From Luteolibacter sp. Y139 (lineage in GTDB: Bacteria; Verrucomicrobiota; Verrucomicrobiia; Verrucomicrobiales; Akkermansiaceae), in the NCBI RefSeq assembly GCF_038066715.1, contig NZ_JBBUKT010000016.1:62001-126000 (forward strand): 64,000 bases of DNA, read 5' to 3'. The position numbers were made by a program, and so were the translations under genes. Of this stretch, positions 55,815-62,535 are shown one piece after another. The notes under the pieces were generated by a model, which did no database searches, was not told the DNA's origin, and saw nothing but the letters and a program-made list of their open reading frames with translations. Position 1 is the stretch's first letter. Every line of letters starts with the position of its first letter.

Positions 55815-56714
55815 ATGTTCCGCACCATCGCCCTCGCCCTTGCAGCGACCACCGCTCTCGCCTCCGCTTCCACCGCTGACCTTCGCGACATCGGCAAGAA
55901 GCTCTCCGCCGAGCATAAGGACGCCATCGTCTGGCTCTCCGTTCTCGCCAAGACCAGCATGACCACCGAGGGCGAGGTGCCCGCCCAGATCAAGGCCGCG
56001 CTCGCCGCCCAGGAAAAGGAAGAGAAGAGCGAGGTCACCGGCACCGTCATCGACGCCAAGAGCGGCATGATCGTCACCGCGCTCGGCGGCCTCGACAAAT
56101 CATCCGTGATGGACGGCCAGACCGTCAATACGCCGATGGGTGTCATCAAGCTGAGGTCGAACTCCGAGATCAAGGAAGTGAAGGTCATCACCTCCGACGG
56201 CTCGGAGATCCCGGCCGATCTCGTGCTGAAGGATGCCGACCTCGGCCTGGCCTTCATCAAGATCCGCATGGACAGCGAGGAGGCCAAGGGCGTCGAACTG
56301 CAGTCCATCAGTCTCGCCGACTCCGCCAAGGGCGAGGTGCTGGACGAGTGCATCGCGCTCGGCCGCCTCGATGAATCGCTCAACCGCGAAGCCAGCCTGA
56401 TCACCACCGAGATCTCCGGCGTCACAACCCGTCCGCGCACTTTCTATCGCGTCAACACGGACACCATCGGCTGCCCGGTGTATCTCGCCAACGGCAAGCT
56501 GCTCGGCGTCTCCGTGCTGCGGAATCCGAAGGGCAACTCCTCCCGCAGCGGCCAGATCCAGGTCTCGCCCGTCATCCTTCCCGCCGCCGACATCGCCAAG
56601 GTCGCCGAACAGGCGAAGGACGCGAAGCCGGTCGAAGCTCCAAAGGCGGAAGAGAAGCCAGCCGAGGAGAAGCCCGCTGAAGCCAAGCCTGCCGACAAGA
56701 AGGAAGGCGAGTGA
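55815..56714 (+). CDS. Exported degenerate trypsin-fold protein (pseudo-protease)
   Basis: The 299-residue product has a signal peptide (about 1-21), a trypsin-like pattern (about 30-260) and a Lys/Glu/Pro/Ala-rich tail (KPAEEKPAEAKPADKK). Aligned by eye with the neighbour, the Asp is kept (KDADLGLAFIKI), but the catalytic His position is replaced (VTALGGLD) and the GNSGGP serine motif reads DTIGCPV, with no Ser. It is therefore probably inactive as a protease. It likely acts with the upstream HtrA-like enzyme as regulator or scaffold (inference). Confidence 0.72.
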   Translation: MFRTIALALAATTALASASTADLRDIGKKLSAEHKDAIVWLSVLAKTSMTTEGEVPAQIKAALAAQEKEEKSEVTGTVIDAKSGMIVTALGGLDKSSVMDGQTVNTPMGVIKLRSNSEIKEVKVITSDGSEIPADLVLKDADLGLAFIKIRMDSEEAKGVELQSISLADSAKGEVLDECIALGRLDESLNREASLITTEISGVTTRPRTFYRVNTDTIGCPVYLANGKLLGVSVLRNPKGNSSRSGQIQVSPVILPAADIAKVAEQAKDAKPVEAPKAEEKPAEEKPAEAKPADKKEGE

Positions 56715-56760
56715 GTGAAGCGAACTGTCTAACAGCTACCACGTTTCGATCTAAAGAACA

Positions 56761-56798
56761 AAGCCGCCCGCGGAAAACCCGGGCGGCTTTTGTTTTGT
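56761..56798 (+). terminator. Rho-independent terminator of the HtrA operon
   Basis: AAGCCGCCCG (56761-56770) and CGGGCGGCTT (56780-56789) form a perfect 10-bp stem with a nine-base loop, followed by TTGTTTTGTT. It closes the operon of the two protease-fold genes. Confidence 0.9.
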
Positions 56799-56901
56799 TC
56801 CTTCGTCACAGGCCTTCCAGAGAGTCGGTCTTCAGACCAGCATTAGGGATGTAAGAGCCCCGACCGACGAAAACGAGGAGGTTCCTGCCACGCTCAGGGC
56901 G

Positions 56902-57435
56902 CTACTTGATCGAGCCCACCAGATGAAACCTCACGGCCAGCTTCGGGTTCACCGTCATCACGGCCATCGTCCGGATGATCGGCAGGCCGAAGTCTTCGTA
57001 GTCCAGCGTGGCGGTGCCATCGATGGTGACCCAGTCGCCATCCTTCTGCGTGGTGTAGGGAAATGAGATCGCTTTCGTGATGCCGTGGATCTTGAGATTG
57101 CCCATCGCGTAATTCTTGCCCTTGTCAGTCCACGTTTTGGTGAAGGTGAAGCTGCCTTCCGGTGCGCCGCCACCGAGCCACTTGATCATTTCCTGGTCGC
57201 GTTTCTCTTCGCTGGTTTTCAGGTCGGCGAATTTCCACGTGAGATCGACACCGGTCGGCTTGAGCGTGGTGTCATCACCGGTGATCTTTGCCGAGAAGTC
57301 GGAAAGGGTGCCGGTGAATTCGTGTCCGGTGGCCTTGGCATCGACCTGGATACGGCTCTTTGCCTTGTCCACCTTCAGCGTTCCGGCGGTGGCCAGGAGG
57401 GGGAATGACATGAGGGAGCAGAGGAGTAGCTTCAT
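56902..57435 (-). CDS. YceI family lipid-binding protein
   Basis: From the ATG at 57433-57435 the product is 177 residues: a signal peptide (about 1-18), then the lipocalin-like YceI domain (LKVDKAKSRIQVDAKATGHE, FTGTLSDFSAKI, GNLKIHGITKAISFPY, FGLPIIRTMAVMTVNPKLAV). YceI proteins bind isoprenoid-like lipids in the periplasm. Length is typical. It is followed on the minus strand by only the terminator region, and its neighbour upstream, the MBL-fold gene, lies 83 bases away on the same strand. Confidence 0.93.
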   Translation of the reverse strand: MKLLLCSLMSFPLLATAGTLKVDKAKSRIQVDAKATGHEFTGTLSDFSAKITGDDTTLKPTGVDLTWKFADLKTSEEKRDQEMIKWLGGGAPEGSFTFTKTWTDKGKNYAMGNLKIHGITKAISFPYTTQKDGDWVTIDGTATLDYEDFGLPIIRTMAVMTVNPKLAVRFHLVGSIK

Positions 57436-57518
57436 GGCGTTGCGGGGATTTGCTTGCACTACCTTCTACTCGATCCCGGCGTTCGTCCCGGACAAACTTC
57501 AACCCAAAGTGGACGCCG

Positions 57519-58451
57519 CTACTCAACCGACCACGATTCACCGACCCGGCCAATCATAAAGCGGTCGGCCTCAATGCCCCTTCGTTCCAACTCCGCGGCG
57601 AGTCGCAAAGGTGGCTCGCCAAGCGGTTCATCGGTGAGGCGGAAGGTGCCCCAGTGCATCGCCACGGCACGCTTGCAGCGTGTTTCTTCAAAAACCTGCA
57701 CCGCTTCTTCCGGGTTCATGTGCATCGGCCTCATGAACCACCGCGGCGAATAGGCGCCGATGGGAATCATGCCGAAGTCGATCGGTCCCAGCTTCTCAAC
57801 GATCTCGCGGAAAGCCGGGCACCAGCCGCTGTCGCCGGTGTGCCAGAGCTTCACTCCACCGCTTTCTAACAGCCATCCACACCAGTGGGCTCTGTTGCGA
57901 TCGAAGGGCGTGCGCGCCGTGAAGTGCTGTCCCGGCGTGGCGGTGACGCGGATGCCGGGGACGACCTCAGCGGAAGCAAACCACGGCAGTTCCGTGACGT
58001 CAGGGAATCCCTTCCTCTTCAACCATGGGGAATGACCTTCTGGCACCATGAGTGGAGTCCGCGATCCGATGCTCCGCAAGCTTGGCAGATCGAGATGATC
58101 GTAGTGCGAGTGAGTGAGCAGCACGGCATCGATTCCGGGAAGTTGATCGATCCAGCACGGCGGCGGAACCAAGCGCTTGAGCGACGGCAAAGGCAGCGGT
58201 GCGCAATAGTCCGAGAAGACCGGATCCACCAGCAGGTTCTTTCCCGCGGTCTGCAGGAGAAAGGATGCATGGCCGAGCCAGGTGACCCGCCAGCCACGTA
58301 CAGGAGCATCTTCCAATATCATCCGGACCGTGGCCGCCGGTTCATCGGGAGCACCCGAGGGCGGATCCTTCGGCGCGATCCCAAGCTTCCAGCGCAGCAC
58401 GTCGCCGAAGCCGTGTTCTTCTTGGATCCAGGGATTGGTGAAGGTGCCCAT
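57519..58451 (-). CDS. MBL-fold metallo-hydrolase (NAPE-PLD/UlaG-like)
   Basis: From the ATG at 58449-58451 the product is 310 residues. The metallo-beta-lactamase fold is shown by VTWLGHASFLLQTAGKNLLVDPVFSD, the metal motif THSHYDHLD, later PGQHF and LWHTGDSGWCP, and a C-terminal MHWGTF His. The architecture matches the NAPE-phospholipase-D-like and UlaG-like group, often involved in lipid or phosphodiester hydrolysis. The substrate is unknown. An alternative start at 58499 adds 16 codons. Confidence 0.92.
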   Translation of the reverse strand: MGTFTNPWIQEEHGFGDVLRWKLGIAPKDPPSGAPDEPAATVRMILEDAPVRGWRVTWLGHASFLLQTAGKNLLVDPVFSDYCAPLPLPSLKRLVPPPCWIDQLPGIDAVLLTHSHYDHLDLPSLRSIGSRTPLMVPEGHSPWLKRKGFPDVTELPWFASAEVVPGIRVTATPGQHFTARTPFDRNRAHWCGWLLESGGVKLWHTGDSGWCPAFREIVEKLGPIDFGMIPIGAYSPRWFMRPMHMNPEEAVQVFEETRCKRAVAMHWGTFRLTDEPLGEPPLRLAAELERRGIEADRFMIGRVGESWSVE

Positions 58452-58596
58452 GGCGGCAAGCGGGAGACCACACCGAAGCCGCAATTCCGGTGGGCGCAAG
58501 TGCAGTTCGCAATGAGTCGGTTAGATTGCCAGATTTCGCGACGGCAATAGAATGCGATCCTTGCCCCGAGATCCTTTTTCGGTGATATCCCAGCCC

Positions 58597-59292
58597 ATGA
58601 AGACGCCTCTTTCTCTTTTTCCCGCTGCGGCTTTGGCAGTGCTTCTCTCCACACCTGCTTTCGCCCGTGGAGGAGATGACGGCCCGGCGAACGATACCGC
58701 CAAGTTTGAAACGGCGGATGCCGATGACAGTGGCGCACTTACGCTGGCTGAATTCCGCACCACCTTTTCCGGCGGCACCCGCGAGGCGAAGATCCTCGAA
58801 AAGTTCAACAAGGCCGACACCAGCAACGATGATCTCGTGACGCTCGCAGAGTGGCTCGTCTACAAGGACGACACGCTGCCGGAAAACGAGAACGATGATA
58901 CCGCGAAGTTCAATGCGGCGGATGCTGACTCAAGCGGCTTCCTCACGCTTGAGGAATTCGCCACCACGCTCGCGGGCAAGAAGCCGTTGATCGAAATTCG
59001 CGCCCGCTTCCTGAAGGCGGACACCGATGACGATGATCTCGTCTCGCTTGCCGAGTGGAATGTCTACAAGAACGACAACCTGCCGGATGATTCGAATGGC
59101 CGCCCGAGGAAGTTCGACCTCGCCGATCTGGATGGCAGCGACGATCTCACGCCAGACGAATTCGCCGGCGTCTATCCGCCCTCCACGAAATTTGCGGTGG
59201 TGATGAAGAAGTTCGACAAGTACGACCGCAACGACGACGGCGTGCTCACCCGTGACGAGTGGAATCCGGGTAAGCGCGGCTCCAATCCTTGA
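58597..59292 (+). CDS. Exported protein with six EF-hand loops
   Basis: From the ATG at 58597 it is 231 residues with a signal peptide (about 1-23). Six EF-hand-type calcium loops are seen: ADADDSGALTLAEF, ADTSNDDLVTLAEW, ADADSSGFLTLEEF, ADTDDDDLVSLAEW, ADLDGSDDLTPDEF and YDRNDDGVLTRDEW. They alternate between an F-ending and a W-ending type, indicating duplication of a two-loop unit. Likely an extracytoplasmic calcium-binding protein. It is convergent with the AlkA-like gene, six bases away. Confidence 0.85.
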   Translation: MKTPLSLFPAAALAVLLSTPAFARGGDDGPANDTAKFETADADDSGALTLAEFRTTFSGGTREAKILEKFNKADTSNDDLVTLAEWLVYKDDTLPENENDDTAKFNAADADSSGFLTLEEFATTLAGKKPLIEIRARFLKADTDDDDLVSLAEWNVYKNDNLPDDSNGRPRKFDLADLDGSDDLTPDEFAGVYPPSTKFAVVMKKFDKYDRNDDGVLTRDEWNPGKRGSNP

Positions 59293-59298
59293 AATACC

Positions 59299-59931
59299 TC
59301 AAGCTTCCGGCGACCGGTTCATATCCGTGGCACGCCACAGATACCACGCGGCAATCGACCGGTGCGGTCGAAACCGCTCGCCGAGTTCCAACAGCTCCTT
59401 CGGCTTCGGCATCTCGTCGAGGTCGTAGGCGATCTTGTAGCCGGCGCGCACGCCGAAGTCATCCACCGGCCACACGTCCGGACGGCCGAGCGTGAAGATC
59501 AGCAGCATCTCCACCGTCCAGCGTCCCACGCCGCGCACTTGGGTGAGCCGCTCGATGATCTCTTCATCCGGAAGCGCCGCGATGGCCTTCGAGCCCGGCA
59601 CCACTCCGGACAAGGTCTTCTCGGCGATATCGCGGATGGCAGCAGCCTTTGCCCGTGAAAAGCCCACGGCACGCAGCTGCTCATCCGTCACCTTGTCGAG
59701 TGCCTGTGGTCCGGGAAAGCGGCCGCCGAAGAGCCCGCGGAAGCGCCCTAGGATCGTCTGTGCCGCCTTGCCGTGGAGCTGCTGGTGCGCCACCGCATTG
59801 ACCAGGGATTGGAAGGGCGTGCGACTGCTCTCGATCTCCAGCAGGCAAGGTCCCACGCGACGGACCAGAGCCTTCATGGAGGGGCAGCTTCGTTGCAAGC
59901 GCGCCACGGCCTTCGAGTGATCCACGTTCAT
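59299..59931 (-). CDS. DNA-3-methyladenine glycosylase II (AlkA-like, HhH-GPD)
   Basis: The 210-residue protein shows the HhH-GPD signature: NAVAHQQLHGKAAQTIL, the helix-hairpin-helix QVRGVGRWTVEMLL (about 131-144), and the catalytic Asp in DVWPVDDFGVR (Asp157/158). It lacks the AlkA N-terminal AdaA-like domain, as do many shorter bacterial enzymes. It excises alkylated purines in base excision repair. It stands alone between two plus-strand genes. Confidence 0.94.
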   Translation of the reverse strand: MNVDHSKAVARLQRSCPSMKALVRRVGPCLLEIESSRTPFQSLVNAVAHQQLHGKAAQTILGRFRGLFGGRFPGPQALDKVTDEQLRAVGFSRAKAAAIRDIAEKTLSGVVPGSKAIAALPDEEIIERLTQVRGVGRWTVEMLLIFTLGRPDVWPVDDFGVRAGYKIAYDLDEMPKPKELLELGERFRPHRSIAAWYLWRATDMNRSPEA

Positions 59932-60021
59932 CGTGCCCTATCCCTGCGCAGCCAGCGCCCGGCGTCAATCGTCGCGAATCTTCTTCTCACCGTTCCCCTC
60001 GGAAAGTTATCTCTACGGCAA

Positions 60022-60888
60022 ATGAAGATCCGCGCCTCGCTCGTCCTTCTCGCCGCCATCCTTGCCTGCCCCGTTTCGCTCGCCGCGGACGCCTTCGTGC
60101 TCGCCCGGAAGGACCATACCAATAGCCCGTCGTTGACAGGCAAATCGGTCACCCAGGCCACGGTCCGTGAAATGAATGAAGCGGGCCTTACCCTGGAGAT
60201 GGGCGAAAAGAAGATCCCGGGCAAGGTATCGAACAAGGAGGTCGCGAACGAGGTCTTTGAGATCATTTCCCCGGTGAAAGTCCGCCGCACTCTCACCAGC
60301 AAGACGAGCGAGAGCCGGATGGTGGTCATGGAGAATGAGCAGCCTGGGCCCGAGAAGACGGACCCACTGCAGGGGCTGCCCGTGATCATCGAAGAGAAGG
60401 ATGGCAAGTGCACCGTGACGCTGGAAAAAGGAGAGGCGACCCCGGAACAAAAAGCCGCATTGGACGAGCTGGAGAAGGATGGCAACGACAGGGAGGCACT
60501 TGCCATCTATGGCGATGCCCCGCGCAAGCCGGGTGACAAATGGGACGTGGACTTGGCGAAGTTGCCGAGCTTTGGCGGAGCGAAGGACCTGAAGGGCAGC
60601 TTCGTCGTCGAGTTCGTCGAGGTGAAGGAACTCCAAGGCACCTCCTGCGCGGTGCTGAAGTCCACCTTGGATCTCTCCGGCACCACCGTGAAAGAGGGAG
60701 ACGAGCCGACCCTGAGCATCAAGATGAAGGGAGAGGTCGTCGTTCACCGCTCGCTTGAGGATCTCGTGGACCTTGACTCCAAGATGTCCGCCACCCTTGA
60801 CATGGATGGCCAGGCTGGTCCGGGAATGAAGATGAAGATCACCGGTCCGGTGACCATGAGCCGCACGGCGACGATCGCTAAGCCTTGA
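60022..60888 (+). CDS. Exported protein of unknown function
   Basis: From the ATG at 60022 the product is 288 residues with a signal peptide (about 1-22) and a strand-rich mature domain with regular Lys/Glu content (KIPGKVSNKEVANEVFEI, GDEPTLSIKMKGEVVVHRSL, KMKITGPVTMSRTATI). No catalytic or metal motif was recognised. The frame is open upstream into the AlkA-like gene's antisense, but a signal peptide begins only here. It is followed 11 bases later by a small membrane-protein gene on the same strand. Confidence 0.7.
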   Translation: MKIRASLVLLAAILACPVSLAADAFVLARKDHTNSPSLTGKSVTQATVREMNEAGLTLEMGEKKIPGKVSNKEVANEVFEIISPVKVRRTLTSKTSESRMVVMENEQPGPEKTDPLQGLPVIIEEKDGKCTVTLEKGEATPEQKAALDELEKDGNDREALAIYGDAPRKPGDKWDVDLAKLPSFGGAKDLKGSFVVEFVEVKELQGTSCAVLKSTLDLSGTTVKEGDEPTLSIKMKGEVVVHRSLEDLVDLDSKMSATLDMDGQAGPGMKMKITGPVTMSRTATIAKP

Positions 60889-60899
60889 GACTTGGTATC

Positions 60900-61202
60900 A
60901 TGACCCCTACCGCCCTCAGCACCATCCTCCTTCGCTTCATCGCGCTGGGAGTGGCCGTCTATGGCATCGTCCTGATTGCCAAAGGTGTGTTCATTCACGT
61001 GGAAGGAGACCAAATGACCTCGAATATGGCTGCGCTCTTTGACGTCCCGCCTAGCGAGAACCAGAAGCTAGGCCTTCTTGCCACACCGTTCGCGAAGTTG
61101 GCGGCGACTCTCTACGTCGTCGGCGGAGGCACCATTTTGCTTGGAGCCTTCCTCTATGCGGGAAGCAATCGACTCGGTTGGCTGATTGCCCGGGATGTCT
61201 GA
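60900..61202 (+). CDS. Small membrane protein of unknown function
   Basis: From the ATG at 60900 the product is 100 residues with two hydrophobic segments (about 8-27, STILLRFIALGVAVYGIVLI, and about 66-85, AATLYVVGGGTILLGAFLY). It is probably cotranscribed with the exported protein 11 bases upstream. No family was recognised. It is convergent with the RRM-protein gene, six bases away. Confidence 0.65.
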   Translation: MTPTALSTILLRFIALGVAVYGIVLIAKGVFIHVEGDQMTSNMAALFDVPPSENQKLGLLATPFAKLAATLYVVGGGTILLGAFLYAGSNRLGWLIARDV

Positions 61203-61208
61203 AGCCCG

Positions 61209-61586
61209 TCAGCCCTCCCGCCGCGGCGCGCGCTTTCCGGTGAATTTCCGGGGAGCCTTCTTCGCGGTTTTCTTCGCCGCCTTCTTCGCGAAATAGCTCT
61301 TCTTCTCCGCGGTTTTTGGCCGTGGTTCACTCGTCCCGAGCAGGGAGGAGGCGGCGGCGCGCTTCACGCGCAGCTTCTCACCGCCGAGCTGCGTGCCATT
61401 CAGTCCCTTGATCATCGCTTCCGCCTGATCGATCGACGGCATGTCGGCGAAGCCGAAGCCCTTCGACTTGCCGGTGGCCTTGTCCATCACCAGGTCGAAG
61501 GTCCGCACCTTGCCGTACTGGTCGAGCATCCGGCGGACGTGTTCTTCGGTGATGTTGCGGTCGATATTGCGGATGAGGACGATCAT
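61209..61586 (-). CDS. RRM-type RNA-binding protein
   Basis: The 125-residue protein has an RNA-recognition motif at about 1-77: RNP2 IVLIRNI and RNP1 KSKGFGFADM, with VLIRNIDRNITEEHVRRML and GLNGTQLGGEKLRVKRA. The C-terminal tail is Lys/Ala/Arg-rich (KKAAKKTAKKAPRKFTGK), likely an extra nucleic-acid contact. Single-RRM proteins of this size are known from cyanobacteria and other bacteria, often linked to stress. No partner gene adjoins it. Confidence 0.92.
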   Translation of the reverse strand: MIVLIRNIDRNITEEHVRRMLDQYGKVRTFDLVMDKATGKSKGFGFADMPSIDQAEAMIKGLNGTQLGGEKLRVKRAAASSLLGTSEPRPKTAEKKSYFAKKAAKKTAKKAPRKFTGKRAPRREG

Positions 61587-61704
61587 GCCGGGAGAAGGGT
61601 AAGGCGGGTGACGGGCCGGACACGAGGCATTTCCCTCGGATGGCGGATCAGCCCGTTGAAATGGATTGACCGGGGAGCCCGGTTTCCGGTCATCTTACAC
61701 CGCC

Positions 61705-62136
61705 ATGAAATGCGTATCCGGTCTGCTTTGCTTCGCTGCCGCCCTTTCGTTCAGCAGCTGCGCCACCACGAGTAAGAGTTCCACACCGAGCGCGGAGGCA
61801 TCCTTCAAGAGCGCCGATCTGGACGGCAATGGCAAGGTCTCCCGCCCGGAGTATGACTCCCACATGATCGGCGAGATGTTCGCCCGCTACGACACGAACA
61901 AGGACTCGGTGATCTCCGAGAAGGAGTTCCTGGCCAATGGCGGCACCAAGGAAGGCTTCCACAAGATCAACACCAGCGGCTCCGGCAAGATCACCCTGCA
62001 GGAGGCTCGCTCCAGCGCCGGCGTGAAGAAGACCCTGACAGCGCCCTTCAAGGAGGCCGACAAGAACGGCGATGGCTCGGTGACCTTGGTGGAATTCCAA
62101 GCCGCCCGCGCCAAGGCGCTCGACTACGTCCGCTGA
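61705..62136 (+). CDS. EF-hand lipoprotein
   Basis: From the ATG at 61705 the product is 143 residues. It begins with a signal ending in LSFSSC, a near-lipobox, so lipidation at Cys is probable. Four EF-hand-type loops follow: ADLDGNGKVSRPEY, YDTNKDSVISEKEF, INTSGSGKITLQEA and ADKNGDGSVTLVEF. It is likely an envelope calcium-binding protein, shorter than the six-loop protein at 58597. A strong terminator follows 48 bases after the stop. Confidence 0.82.
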   Translation: MKCVSGLLCFAAALSFSSCATTSKSSTPSAEASFKSADLDGNGKVSRPEYDSHMIGEMFARYDTNKDSVISEKEFLANGGTKEGFHKINTSGSGKITLQEARSSAGVKKTLTAPFKEADKNGDGSVTLVEFQAARAKALDYVR

Positions 62137-62184
62137 GGGCAGCGGGCATCGGCGATCGGTGCTTTTTGACCATCCCATGATTTT

Positions 62185-62220
62185 AACGGCCGCCGGATTT
62201 CCGGCGGCCGTTTCTTGTTT
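62185..62220 (+). terminator. Rho-independent terminator, same stem arms as at 52535
   Basis: AACGGCCGCCGG (62185-62196) pairs perfectly with CCGGCGGCCGTT (62201-62212) with a four-base loop, followed by TCTTGTTT. Eleven bases of each arm are identical to the sodA terminator. Confidence 0.92.
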
Positions 62221-62453
62221 GAGCGGGGATGGGAGCAGGGGAGTGGATCTCTGACGGCTCGCGCCAGAAGCCCGCAGCCAATTTCAAAAATCCCATCCAT
62301 CCCCAGCTTCGTTTCCACGTTCCCTTGCCGTTTTTGTGACGACAATTGGATTGGCTTGGAGAGTCCGGTCACGCCTTCGGCTTGGGCGCTAGGATCAGCC
62401 GGGAAGTCCTACGGGATCAGCTTGTTAGGAAAACTTAACCATCAATCTAACCA
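62221..62453 (+). other. Intergenic leader region upstream of the FG-GAP gene
   Basis: This stretch shows no gene. With the promoter and 5' end the gap is 399 bases. It becomes AT-rich near 62430-62490, which fits a promoter. A GC-rich patch at about 62365-62415 was compared with known riboswitch cores and did not match. Confidence 0.4.
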
Positions 62454-62484
62454 TTGACGGAATTCTTGAAATTCCTTTTAGATT
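62454..62484 (+). promoter_or_regulatory. Candidate promoter with internal palindromic operator
   Basis: TTGACG (62454-62459) is a near-perfect -35. Candidate -10 elements are TTTAGA at 62477-62482 (17-base spacer) or TAGATT at 62479-62484 (19-base spacer). Within the spacer lies the palindrome GGAATT-CTTGA-AATTCC (62459-62475), a likely repressor-binding site. The FG-GAP gene starts about 52 bases further on. Confidence 0.5.
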
Positions 62485-62535
62485 AAGGGTCTCATTCACC
62501 CTGAGACACTGTCTAACACCCACAGTCCCACACAC

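Noticed and set aside
5997-59931. Defence island formed by the DUF3686 ATPase, RmuC and the AlkA-like glycosylase
   Set aside because: The three are far apart, on different strands and in ordinary neighbourhoods.
62330-62430. Possible riboswitch (GEMM-like) in the leader of the FG-GAP gene
   Set aside because: The GC-rich stretch does not show the conserved core or tetraloop receptor positions I know for c-di-GMP-I.
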